This document shows positions 43,410-51,744 of a DNA stretch of 64,000 nucleotides, piece by piece. A program made the translations under genes and the position numbers. The notes beneath the pieces are model-generated. The model saw nothing but the letters and a program-made list of their open reading frames with translations, was not told the DNA's origin and ran no database searches. Numbering within the stretch: position 1 is the stretch's first letter; each line of letters begins with the position of its first letter. Origin of the DNA: Candidatus Methylomirabilis sp. (GTDB taxonomy: Bacteria; Methylomirabilota; Methylomirabilia; Methylomirabilales; Methylomirabilaceae); the NCBI RefSeq assembly GCF_028716865.1, contig NZ_JAQUOY010000014.1:1-64000 (forward strand). The letters run 5' to 3'.

Positions 43410-43691
43410 CTAACCACCCGGGAACCCTCGGGTGCCGTTGATGAGCAGCGTTACCTGGTCGAATGGGGTGAGCGTTGTCTTCAGACCGTCGAGAAGCGCG
43501 ATGTTCCGATCGTTGACCAGGACCTCGATGTCCTGCTTGAGCTTTTCCCCCTCAAACACGAACTCCCGGAATGCGGGGCGCATGACCTGCCTCAGCGCTT
43601 CCAGGAGTTCTTCCACCGTTCCGGCATCGATCCCGAACGTGGCCATTCCTGCAGCCCTCCGGATCGCCCCCAGGAACCTCACCTCAGCCAT
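43410..43691 (-). CDS. MoaD-type sulfur carrier protein
   Basis: The 93-residue protein ends in GFPGG, giving the C-terminal diglycine needed for thiocarboxylate formation, and has the ubiquitin-like pattern VRFLGAIRRAAG and IEVLVNDRNIALLDGLKTTL. It lies 20 bases after aorB. MoaD-like genes are usual in tungsten or molybdenum aldehyde oxidoreductase clusters, where they donate sulfur for the pterin cofactor. Confidence 0.85.
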   Translation of the reverse strand: MAEVRFLGAIRRAAGMATFGIDAGTVEELLEALRQVMRPAFREFVFEGEKLKQDIEVLVNDRNIALLDGLKTTLTPFDQVTLLINGTRGFPGG

Positions 43692-43697
43692 AAAAGA

Positions 43698-43730
43698 TAG
43701 AGTATAGGGTTTTAGGGTGTAGGGTAGAGG
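43698..43730. repeat. G-rich TAGGG-type repeat tract
   Basis: The plus strand reads AGTATAGGGTTTTAGGGTGT followed by AGGGTAGAGG, a run of TAGGG-like units. It spans the aorB-moaD junction and encodes the last aorB codons (LYPTP). Similar tracts lie at 52399-52423 and 55320-55352. Confidence 0.6.
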
Positions 43731-45520
43731 CCTAAATCCCTCAGTTTCTCTGGCGTCGGCACGCCTTGCGGGTCCCAGCCTCGAAGGCGATAGTATTCGG
43801 GCAGCATTTCGCCGAGGCGGGCCACCTTGCCCTTGGCCGGGCCAGCCGGAATCGGCTCTTCCAGGATGCGACGGGGTAAGGTATCGTCTTTGGCGCTGAA
43901 ACCGGCCTTGAGGTTGAAGAGCCGCTCGAGGTTCCAGATCCGCTCGCCGATCTTGACGACTTCCTCTTCCGTATAGCCAGCATTAGTCGCCAGCTCCAAC
44001 ATGGCATGCAGATCAGCAGGCCCCAGGGCGAAGGTGGTAAACACACAGGTACCGGTCGAATCGACGAAGGCGGTGGCGTCCTGGGACGCCTTGGCCAGGG
44101 CGGCTTTCCCTTCGGTGGAGAACGGATCCATCTTCCGAGGAACGCCGAATACCTCGGCCGCGATGGTGTAGCCGCGCAGGTGACAGGCGCCCCGGTTGGA
44201 AGTGGCATACCCCAACCCGATCCCCTGGGCCCCTCGTCCGTCGTACGCAGCGAACGCCTGCTGTTTGACCCCCATGAACAGCTCAGGGTGGCCGTACCGC
44301 TCAGCGAGCCGCGCACCGCCCAGCGCGAGCAGTGCGCCAAACCCCTCCCCCCTGCCCAGCTTCTCCGTCATCTCTACTAGGGCATCCGCGTCGCCGAAAC
44401 GAAGCGAGCGGCCGATCTCGCGCTCCGGGATGTAGCCCCGCTCGAACAGCTCCATGGCGGTAGCGATGGCCACACCCGCCTCGATAGTGTCCATCCCCAG
44501 CTCATTACACAGGTAGTTCGCCTTGGTGACTGCCGCCAGATCGTCCACGCCGGTCATGGCGCCAAGACCCCAGACAGTCTCGTATTCGGGTCCTTCGCCC
44601 GACCCCTTGAACGTTCCGGCCTTGACCTCGGTGACTCGCGCGCAGGCAATGGTACACGCAAAGCAGCCCTTATTCCGGATCAAGATCTCCTCATGGATAG
44701 TCTCGCCGCTGATTTTATCGGCGCCGGCAAACTGGCCGAATTGAAAGTTGTTGGTCGGCATGAAGCCATGCGCGTTGATGACGTTCACGATCCCTGGCGT
44801 GCCGTACGTCGGCAAGCCCTCTCCCGAACCGTGATCTGCCTTGAGCTTCGCCACGGCCGTCAAACAGGCCCGCATAAACTCTTGGGGATGCGCGACCTTC
44901 ACCGACCGAGTGCCCCGAAAGACCACCGCCTTCAGGTTTTTTGAGCCCATCACGGCGCCCACCCCGGATCGCCCTGCTGCCCGATGTTTGTCGTTGATAA
45001 TGCAGGCGGTGAGGCTCAGCGTCTCACCCGCCGGTCCGATGCTCAAGATCTTCGCCTCGGCGCTGGTGGCCGCTCGAAGGGCATCCTCGGTCTCGTGCGT
45101 GGACTGCCCCCAGACCTGGGCGGCGTCCCGAATCTCCACCCGGTCGTTGTTGATCCAGAGGTAAACGGGATGCGGCGCCTTCCCCTCCACGATCACCAGG
45201 TCATACCCGGCGTACCTCATCTCCGCGCCGACATACCCGCCGGAGTTGGAGCAGGCGATCGCGGCGGTAAGCGGCGACTTGGTCACCGCCATGTACCGGC
45301 CGCCTGTGGGGGCGTTCGTGCCGGTGAGCGGACCGGTGGCGAGGATCAGTTTATTGGCCGGTCCAAGCGGATCGAGCCGTGGATCGATTTCATCGTACAG
45401 GATCTTGGTCGCTAGGCCCCGGCCGCCGATGTAGGCCCTGGCAAGTTGCAGATCCAGCGGCTCTTTCGTCACGCTGCCGTTGCTCAGGTTGACCCTGAGG
45501 ATCGTCCCGGTCCAGCCCAT
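43712..45520 (-). CDS. aldehyde ferredoxin oxidoreductase, AorB-like tungsten subunit
   Basis: The 602-residue protein begins GWTGTILRVNLSNGSV and has the AOR signatures GGRGLATKILY and NAPTGGRYMAVTKSPLT. The iron-sulfur ligands are in NKGCFACTIACARVT, and LGMDTIEAGVAIATAMELFE is further typical. It would oxidise aldehydes to acids with a tungsto- or molybdo-bispterin and a [4Fe-4S] cluster. The start overlaps the ferredoxin-like gene's stop. Subunit layout resembles Aromatoleum AorABC, where NAD or hydrogen can be the partner. Confidence 0.88.
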   Translation of the reverse strand: MGWTGTILRVNLSNGSVTKEPLDLQLARAYIGGRGLATKILYDEIDPRLDPLGPANKLILATGPLTGTNAPTGGRYMAVTKSPLTAAIACSNSGGYVGAEMRYAGYDLVIVEGKAPHPVYLWINNDRVEIRDAAQVWGQSTHETEDALRAATSAEAKILSIGPAGETLSLTACIINDKHRAAGRSGVGAVMGSKNLKAVVFRGTRSVKVAHPQEFMRACLTAVAKLKADHGSGEGLPTYGTPGIVNVINAHGFMPTNNFQFGQFAGADKISGETIHEEILIRNKGCFACTIACARVTEVKAGTFKGSGEGPEYETVWGLGAMTGVDDLAAVTKANYLCNELGMDTIEAGVAIATAMELFERGYIPEREIGRSLRFGDADALVEMTEKLGRGEGFGALLALGGARLAERYGHPELFMGVKQQAFAAYDGRGAQGIGLGYATSNRGACHLRGYTIAAEVFGVPRKMDPFSTEGKAALAKASQDATAFVDSTGTCVFTTFALGPADLHAMLELATNAGYTEEEVVKIGERIWNLERLFNLKAGFSAKDDTLPRRILEEPIPAGPAKGKVARLGEMLPEYYRLRGWDPQGVPTPEKLRDLGLYPTP

Positions 45521-46011
45521 CAGCCTGCCACTTCCTTGTAAACTTCCTTCATCCGAAGGGCGGTAGCGGCCTGCTTGGCCTTGGGGCCCGCATCTTCATC
45601 GGTGAAGAGCAGCGCCTTTGGCGTGCAGAACTTCACGCACTCCGGATCGCCGTCGATAGAGAGGCAGAGATCGCACTTCTCGGCCTTGCCGTGATCCGCA
45701 TACAGCTCTATCGCCCCGAACGGGCAGGCCAGGACGCACATCTTACAACCGACACATTTGTTGTCGTCCACGTAGTACGCCATGTAGTCGTCGTTGCGAA
45801 GGATAGCGGTGGTGGGGCAGATCTTCGCGCACCAGGCTTCGCTGCATTGGGTGCAGGCGGTAGGGATGTAGACCGCCTCTTCAAGAAAGATGCTGACCTT
45901 GATGCGCGATCGAGTGGGGTTAAACTCGCCGGTGTGCTTCACGGAACAGGCCAACTCGCAGGCCCGGCAGGCGGTGCACCGTTCGGGGATAATGCTAAGG
46001 ACCTTCGCCAT
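45520..46011 (-). CDS. polyferredoxin-like iron-sulfur subunit, AorA-like
   Basis: The ATG at 46011, five bases after GGAGG, is chosen over a GTG six bases upstream. The 163-residue protein has four cysteine groups for [4Fe-4S] clusters: CTACRACELAC, CTQCSEAWCAKIC, CVGCKMCVLAC and CDLCLSIDGDPECVKFC. It is the expected electron-transfer subunit linking AorB to AorC. It is the first gene of the minus-strand aor unit. Confidence 0.87.
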   Translation of the reverse strand: MAKVLSIIPERCTACRACELACSVKHTGEFNPTRSRIKVSIFLEEAVYIPTACTQCSEAWCAKICPTTAILRNDDYMAYYVDDNKCVGCKMCVLACPFGAIELYADHGKAEKCDLCLSIDGDPECVKFCTPKALLFTDEDAGPKAKQAATALRMKEVYKEVAG

Positions 46012-46087
46012 TCCCACCTCCGTCTACTCTGATCGGATTACGATTCCCTTCATCTAACTCCACGCCATCACCCCTGTCAAGGGGATT

Positions 46088-46127
46088 CAGGGGGGTCGCG
46101 ACTGGGGCTATGCGAGCGACCCCCCTG
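46088..46127. repeat. perfect inverted repeat with 12-base arms
   Basis: CAGGGGGGTCGC at 46088-46099 pairs with GCGACCCCCCTG at 46116-46127 across a 16-base loop. It lies between the divergent aor operon and the histidine kinase. There is no T-run, so it is more likely a REP-like element or protein site than a terminator. Confidence 0.65.
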
Positions 46128-46221
46128 CCCGACGGATGATAGGCAAGAACTCGACAATTCCGCTGCGCGTTCACCACGCTGGGCAAGCACGAGGCCTGCC
46201 CCTGCACGCCATAACTTTCCC

Positions 46222-46251
46222 TTGACGCCGCTGAAGCAGGACGGCTAAAGT
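46222..46251 (+). promoter_or_regulatory. putative promoter of the histidine kinase gene
   Basis: TTGACG at 46222-46227 and TAAAGT at 46246-46251 are separated by 18 bases. The ATG starts eight bases after the second box and no ribosome site is visible, so a leaderless message is possible. Confidence 0.45.
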
Positions 46252-46258
46252 CTTAACC

Positions 46259-47797
46259 ATGAGGTTCCAACGCAAGTTACTACTCGGCTTCGCGCTCATG
46301 GTTGTACCGGTTCTGCTGATCAGCGCAGAGGCCATCTGGAATAACCGGGAGGAACGAGCAGCCCTTAGGGCGCTCGGCGAGAGTATGGCGAGAACCCGAA
46401 CGTATGCCGATCTCGAAACGGTCCTGTTCCGCCAAAGTCGCCAAATCTGGGGGTTTCTCACCGGGACGGACCATGAGGCGCAGGCGGAGTTCTTCCGGCT
46501 GGAGCCGGAGATCGAGGAGCGCCTCCGCCGGTGGAAGCTGACACTGACACTCGATGAAATGGATCTCGCCACAGACGTCGAGCAGCTCCACACCCAGATG
46601 TTCGATGTTGGCAAGCGAATCATCTCCCTGTACCAGGCCGAACAGCGAAAGGCAGCGCTGACCCTGGCCAATACGGAGTTAAAAGGCCGGCTCCTGCCCG
46701 CCCTCAGCGCGAAAAATAAAGAGGTGTATGGCGCAGCCCGCGCACACAGTCTGCAACGGGCCTACGCCAGGCTCGAGGCGATCCTGCAGACGGAACAGCG
46801 GCTGCTCTCATTGGTGATCCTGCTGTCCTTGGTCCTCGGGGTGGCCGCCTCGGTCCTGATCTCCAGGGGGCTGGCGCGTCCGATCCATCAGCTCAAGGCG
46901 GCAATGGAGGTGGTGGGAGCAGGTCGCCTGGATCACGAGGTAGCGGTCCATTCGCAAGACGAGATCGGCGAGTTGGCCCAGGCGTTCGCCGGAATGACCG
47001 AGAACCTGAAACGTTCCCATGAGTCGATGGCCTGGCTCAACCACGAGTTGGAAGCCAAGATCAAGAAGCTGGAAGCGACCCAGACGCAACTCATCCAATC
47101 TGAAAAACTGGCCTCCATAGGCGAGATGTCAGCCGCAGTCGCTCACGGCCTGCGCAATCCCTTGGCGAGTCTTCGGGCCGCGGCCCAAGTCGCCCTTCGT
47201 CACGTATCCGATGGACCTGTAGCGCAGGCGCACTTGAGGATGGTCATCGCCGAGGTGGACCGACTGGACCGCCGCATTACTCATCTGCTCAGCTTCTCCC
47301 GACCGGGACCTTTTCGTCCCATGCCGGAACAACTCCCGAGGCTGATTGAGGGTCTCGTGCCCACATTCGCCGGGCCGCTCAGGGATCGTGGTATCCGGCT
47401 TGAGATCGACCCGATGAACGACCTGCCGGAGGTCTATATCGATCCTATTCAGGTGGAGCAAGCGTTGAGTGAGATCCTCTCCAATGCGCTTGATGCTATG
47501 CCCGAGGGCGGGTCTGTCACGATCCGGGGGTACCGCGAACCGGAACACGGCACGTCAGAATCCGTGGTCCTGGAGATCACCGACACCGGGGATGGGATCG
47601 CCATACCACTGCTCCCGTCGGTCTGTGATCCATTCTTCACGACAAAGGCGGATGGGACCGGCCTTGGTCTCGCCATTGCCAAACGGTATGTGGCGCAGAA
47701 TGGCGGTCATCTTGACATCACCAGCGCGCCAGGAGCCGGAACAACGGTAAGGATTACACTGCCGGCCGTATCGAGTGACCGGGACAGGATCGCATGA
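46259..47797 (+). CDS. membrane sensor histidine kinase with HAMP domain
   Basis: The 512-residue protein has two membrane helices (residues about 6-26 and 181-204) flanking a helical periplasmic sensor. A HAMP domain (GLARPIHQLKAAMEVVGAGR) follows, then a short coiled coil, the HisKA box with His near 296 (AAVAHGLRNPLASLR) and an ATPase domain (N box LSNALDAMPEGG, G1 DTGDGI, G2 GTGLGLAIAKR). It is a class that pairs with NtrC-type regulators, and the next gene is one, overlapping by four bases. The signal is unknown. Confidence 0.9.
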   Translation: MRFQRKLLLGFALMVVPVLLISAEAIWNNREERAALRALGESMARTRTYADLETVLFRQSRQIWGFLTGTDHEAQAEFFRLEPEIEERLRRWKLTLTLDEMDLATDVEQLHTQMFDVGKRIISLYQAEQRKAALTLANTELKGRLLPALSAKNKEVYGAARAHSLQRAYARLEAILQTEQRLLSLVILLSLVLGVAASVLISRGLARPIHQLKAAMEVVGAGRLDHEVAVHSQDEIGELAQAFAGMTENLKRSHESMAWLNHELEAKIKKLEATQTQLIQSEKLASIGEMSAAVAHGLRNPLASLRAAAQVALRHVSDGPVAQAHLRMVIAEVDRLDRRITHLLSFSRPGPFRPMPEQLPRLIEGLVPTFAGPLRDRGIRLEIDPMNDLPEVYIDPIQVEQALSEILSNALDAMPEGGSVTIRGYREPEHGTSESVVLEITDTGDGIAIPLLPSVCDPFFTTKADGTGLGLAIAKRYVAQNGGHLDITSAPGAGTTVRITLPAVSSDRDRIA

Positions 47798-49185
47798 ACT
47801 CCTCTACGCTGTTGATTGTGGATGATGAGCGCACCCTTGCCCGCTCGATCAAACTGTTCATGTCCGAGCAAGGGTACGAGGCAGAGGTCGCTGAGAACGC
47901 CGATAAGGCGCTGGATCTGCTGGATCGCTTCCGTCCGGACCTGGTTTTCCTCGATGTCTGCCTGCCGGGCACAAGCGGCATCGAGCTGCTGAGAAGAATC
48001 AAAGAGTTCGACCGCAATATTGCCATCATTGTCATGACCGCCTACGGCTCGATTGAAGGGGCGGTGGAGGCGGTCAAGCTGGGGGCGTTCGACTATATCA
48101 AGAAACCGGTTGACCTGGATGAGCTGAAGCTGCTGGCTGACCGGGCGTGTGAGAGCTCCCGGTTGCGGCAGGAGCTCTCCTACTACCGGGAGCGAGAGGT
48201 CCGGGAACTTCCCTTCATGGGGATCATCGGCAAGTGTGACGCGGTCCGCGACATCATCGCGAGGATTCGGCAAATCGCCGCCTTAGAGGAGCCCCCACCC
48301 ATTCTGATCGCGGGGGAGACGGGAACCGGAAAGGGGCTGGTGGCGCGTACACTGCACCGCCACAGCCGGCGGGCTTCACGCTCGTTCATCGAGATCAACT
48401 GCACGGCGTTACCTGCCACGTTGATGGAGGCGGAGCTGTTCGGGTACGAGCGGGGAGCGTTCACGGACGCCAAGGAATCAAAGATGGGCCTGTTCGAGGC
48501 CGCTGATGGAGGCTTCCTCTACCTGGACGAGGTGGGGGACCTGGAGCTTGCACTGCAAGGCAAGCTACTGCGAGCCGTCGAAGAGGGGGTGATCCGCCGG
48601 GTCGGAGGGCTACGGGATCGACGGGTCGATGTCAACATCGTTGCCGCCACTCATCGGGACCTCGAACATGAGGTCAAGGCCGCACGATTCAGAAAGGACC
48701 TCTACTATCGGCTCGCCGTCATCACCATCGATCTTCCACCGCTTCGCGAGCGTGGCGAAGATATTCTGATGCTCGCCACCCACTTCCTGGATACATTTAA
48801 CGCCAAGTACGGCAAGGCGGTCCGAGCGATCGACGACAGGGCGGTCCGCATCCTGTGCGAGTATCCGTGGCCTGGCAACGTTCGCGAGCTGAGTCACGTC
48901 ATCGAGCGGGCGGTCCTGTGGAGCCACGGGGAACGCCTGTCTGTTGAACAGCTCTCCCTGGCCCCTTCACCGCAGATCACGCCGTCCGACGCTCTGCCTG
49001 CTGCTGGTCTGACCCAAGGGGCTCTCCCACCGGAGGGGATCGATCTGGCGGCGTGGGAAAGGTCGTTGGTTGAGCAGGCGTTACGGGAAAGCGGCGGCAA
49101 TAAGACCAAAGCGGCCAAGCTGCTCCACCTCAGCCGAGACACCCTTCGCTATCGGCTGAAGAAGTTCGGCCTCTCCCGGCCCTGA
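47794..49185 (+). CDS. NtrC-family sigma-54-dependent response regulator
   Basis: The 463-residue protein has a receiver domain with phospho-acceptor Asp54 (LVFLDVCLPGT), an AAA+ domain with Walker A GETGTGKG and the loop GAFTDA in place of GAFTGA, and a C-terminal Fis-type HTH (TKAAKLLHLSRDTLRYRLKK). It would activate sigma-54 promoters when phosphorylated by the adjacent kinase. The glycine-to-aspartate change in the sigma-54-contact loop is a known natural and mutant variant that can alter control. No strong -24/-12 site was found nearby. Confidence 0.9.
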   Translation: MNSSTLLIVDDERTLARSIKLFMSEQGYEAEVAENADKALDLLDRFRPDLVFLDVCLPGTSGIELLRRIKEFDRNIAIIVMTAYGSIEGAVEAVKLGAFDYIKKPVDLDELKLLADRACESSRLRQELSYYREREVRELPFMGIIGKCDAVRDIIARIRQIAALEEPPPILIAGETGTGKGLVARTLHRHSRRASRSFIEINCTALPATLMEAELFGYERGAFTDAKESKMGLFEAADGGFLYLDEVGDLELALQGKLLRAVEEGVIRRVGGLRDRRVDVNIVAATHRDLEHEVKAARFRKDLYYRLAVITIDLPPLRERGEDILMLATHFLDTFNAKYGKAVRAIDDRAVRILCEYPWPGNVRELSHVIERAVLWSHGERLSVEQLSLAPSPQITPSDALPAAGLTQGALPPEGIDLAAWERSLVEQALRESGGNKTKAAKLLHLSRDTLRYRLKKFGLSRP

Positions 49186-49220
49186 GTCGTCATCAGGCCT
49201 TCGACCAAGGGAGGACTGGT

Positions 49221-49763
49221 TTGTCCGACAAAGCGGATATACCGAGGGGGAAAAAGACAATGGATACCGACGTCCTTGTCATGGGAGGGCTCACCATCCT
49301 GATGGTCGCGTGGGCCTTTACGAAAGGGAAGGATCTGCCGCTGCGGGGCTTTCAGGTGGGGTTTGGGCTGCTCCAGGAGGTCTGGCTTCCATTGCTGCTC
49401 GGCTTCTGTCTGGCCGGCCTCTTCGAGGTGCTCGTCTCCCGAGAGCTGCTCGTCAAATGGATGGGTGAGGAGTCCGGCTTTCAGGGCATCTTACTCGGAT
49501 GGCTGGTGGGCCTGCTGATGCCCGGCGGGCCGTATGTCGTCTTCCCTTTGGCAGCCGCGCTCTTGAAGGAGGGGATAGGGGTCGGGCCGCTGCTCACCTT
49601 CATCACTGCCAAGTCGCTCCTCTCGCCGATACGGATGTTCACGTGGGAGGTCCCGTTCCTCGGCTGGGCCTTTGTCACGGCCAGGACGGTACCGAGCCTG
49701 CTCCTGCCCCCAATCGTCGGCATCATCGGCCAGCGACTCTTCACCCTGTTTTCCCGATTGTAA
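49221..49763 (+). CDS. half-size permease of the ArsP/YraQ (DUF318) type
   Basis: The 180-residue protein has four to five hydrophobic helices and the conserved LLGFCLAGLFEVLVSRELLV. Next come GWLVGLLMPGGPYVVFPLAA and LLTFITAKSLLSPIRMFTWE, seen in one half of ArsP/YraQ permeases (proline-rich MPGGPY motif). Such half-size forms may work as homodimers. The start is TTG with GGGAGG upstream, and an ATG at 49260 is an alternative. It follows the two-component genes on the same strand. Confidence 0.65.
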   Translation: MSDKADIPRGKKTMDTDVLVMGGLTILMVAWAFTKGKDLPLRGFQVGFGLLQEVWLPLLLGFCLAGLFEVLVSRELLVKWMGEESGFQGILLGWLVGLLMPGGPYVVFPLAAALLKEGIGVGPLLTFITAKSLLSPIRMFTWEVPFLGWAFVTARTVPSLLLPPIVGIIGQRLFTLFSRL

Positions 49764-49835
49764 CCTGGCGCCCGGAACACACCCATGACATGACTGCCGC
49801 TGCGAACTCGTGAGACAACGGGCCAGGATGATGAC

Positions 49836-50138
49836 GTGAGAACTGCGCCGGATCAGCCGTTCGAGGAGCCGGTGAAGCTTCCCATCGAAGAAGCCCTCGA
49901 CCTGCACGCCTTCGCGCCGAGGGAGATCGCCTCGGTGGTCGAGGAATATCTATGGCAGTGCCATCAGGCAGGAATATCGGAGGTCCGCCTGATTCACGGG
50001 AAGGGTACAGGTACGCAGCGGGCGGTCATCAGGCAACTCCTGATGAACCATCCCGATGTTCTGTCCTTTGCCGATGCGCCGCCGCAGACCGGGGGATGGG
50101 GAGCAACTGTAGTCCGCCTTAAACCGCCCGGCAGTTAG
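49836..50138 (+). CDS. Smr-domain protein
   Basis: The 100-residue protein (GTG start) consists of an Smr domain with EALDLHAFAPREIASVVEEY and the HGKGTGTQRAVIRQLL nuclease motif, ending in the typical GGWGATVVRL strand. Smr domains nick DNA or RNA, or act in ribosome rescue as in MutS2 and SmrB. Stand-alone short forms are common. It converges with the amidotransferase gene, with a four-base overlap of the ends. Confidence 0.82.
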   Translation: MRTAPDQPFEEPVKLPIEEALDLHAFAPREIASVVEEYLWQCHQAGISEVRLIHGKGTGTQRAVIRQLLMNHPDVLSFADAPPQTGGWGATVVRLKPPGS

Positions 50139-50842
50139 CGTAGGCTCTCACAAAAGCGCGAGAAGAGAATCCGGGCCCGCCGATTAAGTGCGTCGATCCG
50201 TGCTGGAAGCTGTTCAAGGATCGTATCGGGCCGGATATAGTCCTTGACCCCTTCAAGCTCCTGCGTAAAGGTCCTGACCCAGTCGGAGACCATCGACGCC
50301 GTGACCTCGAGGTGAAACAGCAGACCGTAGATATTGCGACCAATCGAAAAGGCCTGGCACTCATAGAGCGCTGACCTGGCCAGATTGATGGCCCCAGGCG
50401 GCATGTCGAAATACTCGCCATGCCACTCGAACACCTTAATCGACGCAGGGAACCCGCCGAACAGCCGATCGTGTCGCGCCGCCATGGTGAGATGGACCGG
50501 GTACCAGCCGATCTCCTTGCGCGGCCCTTGGCGGATGGTCCCGCCGGCCGCCTTGGCGATGAGCTGCGAACCGAGACAGATGCCCAGCGTGGGAAAATCA
50601 AGCGCCAGCGCCTCCTTCAGGAGTCGATCCTCTGTCCTCAACCACGGGAAGTCAGCTTCGTCGTTGACACTCATTGGCCCGCCCATGACCAGGAGCCCGG
50701 AATATGGCGAAAGATCACTCGGGACTTGATCGCCATCGTACAACCTCACCGTCTCCACGGGCCGTTTCTGCGCTTGGAGCACGTCCAGGAAGATGCCCGG
50801 GGTCTCACACCCGATGTGCTGAAAGACCAGGAGTGGTTTCAT
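50135..50842 (-). CDS. class I glutamine amidotransferase (GMP synthase-like)
   Basis: The 235-residue protein has the class I triad: nucleophile Cys in LGICLGSQLIAKAAGG, and His and Glu in the HLEVT motif. EWHGEYFDMPPGA precedes it. Stand-alone members of this family hydrolyse glutamine or glutamyl amides and are often wrongly called GMP synthase. There is no fused synthetase domain. The substrate is not clear from context. Confidence 0.83.
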   Translation of the reverse strand: MKPLLVFQHIGCETPGIFLDVLQAQKRPVETVRLYDGDQVPSDLSPYSGLLVMGGPMSVNDEADFPWLRTEDRLLKEALALDFPTLGICLGSQLIAKAAGGTIRQGPRKEIGWYPVHLTMAARHDRLFGGFPASIKVFEWHGEYFDMPPGAINLARSALYECQAFSIGRNIYGLLFHLEVTASMVSDWVRTFTQELEGVKDYIRPDTILEQLPARIDALNRRARILFSRFCESLR

Positions 50843-50896
50843 TGCAAAGGATCTCCATCGCGGAAGGGGTGACCTGCAGGATCCCCGCTATATTTA

Positions 50897-50974
50897 CCGT
50901 TCGCCCTGAGCCATGTCGAAGGGCAATATTACCGACGTGTTCTACCCGTGGTTCGACAGGCTCACCACGAACGG
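50897..50974. repeat. inverted pair of a dispersed GTTCG-GAGC repeat
   Basis: CCGTTCGCCCTGAGCCATGT (50897-50916, continuing CGAAGGG) faces GTTCGACAGGCTCACCACGA (50951-50970, continuing ACGG). The two arms are related in inverted orientation. Partial copies occur at 22661-22680 and inside the LysM gene (63566-63588). It fills the gap between the amidotransferase and GlcG-like genes. Confidence 0.7.
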
Positions 50975-50997
50975 CTCGTGCGGGTGTTGATGACTCC

Positions 50998-51432
50998 CTA
51001 TGTTCGCCATGGGTGGTCTGGAAGATCGGACAGTCCAATGACCTCAACGCCGGCCTTGGCGACAAGATGGTCGTTCTCAACCGAACTGCCGCTTACTCCA
51101 ATCCCTCCAATAAGGATACCGTCTCTGTTCACAATGGGAAGCCCTCCAGGAAAGGTAATTAAGCCTTCATTGGAGTGCTCAATCCCAAACAGCGGACCGG
51201 CAGGCTGAGAGAGCTTGCCGATTTGACCCGTGGGCATCCCGAAGAAACAGGCAGTCTTAGCCTTTTTGATCGCAATATCGATACTTCCGACCCAGGCATC
51301 ATTCATCCGAGCAAAGGCTTTCAAGCTGGCCCCGGAATCCACGACCGCAATACACATCTGGGTGCTGATTGCCTCAGCTTTTTTCATGGCAGCCTCAACG
51401 GCTTGCTGCGCTTCTTCAAACGTCACATGCAT
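50998..51432 (-). CDS. GlcG/HbpS-family protein
   Basis: The 144-residue protein matches the heme-binding HbpS/GlcG fold (ALPHA-beta with [40 protein letters not shown] and [20 protein letters not shown]). The GGAGG sequence lies at a good distance from the ATG. The family binds heme or corrinoids or takes part in glycolate use. No glc genes are nearby, so function is open. Confidence 0.82.
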   Translation of the reverse strand: MHVTFEEAQQAVEAAMKKAEAISTQMCIAVVDSGASLKAFARMNDAWVGSIDIAIKKAKTACFFGMPTGQIGKLSQPAGPLFGIEHSNEGLITFPGGLPIVNRDGILIGGIGVSGSSVENDHLVAKAGVEVIGLSDLPDHPWRT

Positions 51433-51473
51433 GGTCGTCTCCTCCCATCAAAGCCTGTTGTAAGGCGCGGTAG

Positions 51474-51614
51474 TTAGCGCCCACGATGACGAGTACTCTC
51501 CATCGCAATCAGGGCCTCCAGCCCCCGCCGGATCAAGGCGGTCTTCTCGCTGACCCCGGTCAATTGCTCGGCCCTCTTCAGGAGCGAGTCATCGATACTG
51601 AGCGTGGTTCTCAT
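51474..51614 (-). CDS. orphan VapB-type antitoxin, shortened
   Basis: A 46-residue protein (MRTTLSIDDSLLKRAEQLTG, then VSEKTALIRRGLEALIAMES) matches the N-terminal ribbon-helix-helix part of VapB antitoxins of the DUF2191/PF09957 type. The usual C-terminal toxin-binding tail is missing. No VapC toxin lies downstream on the minus strand, where the GlcG-like gene stands instead. It is probably a leftover of a toxin-antitoxin pair or a stand-alone repressor. Confidence 0.6.
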   Translation of the reverse strand: MRTTLSIDDSLLKRAEQLTGVSEKTALIRRGLEALIAMESTRHRGR

Positions 51615-51744
51615 ATGCGTCAGCCTGCATTAGCCATGCAGACTCATCAAGGCTTCGGATAGCGCTAACGTCATGGCGACGTGCCGCGCGTTCTTTTCGC
51701 GTCGGTCTCGATCGGCGTGGGCTGCACGGTATCAATCTCTGGTC
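51615..51744. other. gap between orphan antitoxin and GNAT gene
   Basis: A 25-codon minus-strand frame (MRPEIDTVQPTPIETD...) starts at the ATGA overlap with the GNAT stop, but it shows no family resemblance. It may be a decayed remnant. Nothing else was seen. Confidence 0.25.

Noticed and set aside
49186-49260. A possible -24/-12 sigma-54 promoter after the NtrC-type regulator
   Set aside because: No GG-N10-GC pair with the right flanks was found in the gap. Candidates were weak.
50135-50842. Annotation of the amidotransferase as GMP synthase
   Set aside because: The ATP pyrophosphatase and dimerisation domains are absent. Only the glutaminase domain is present.
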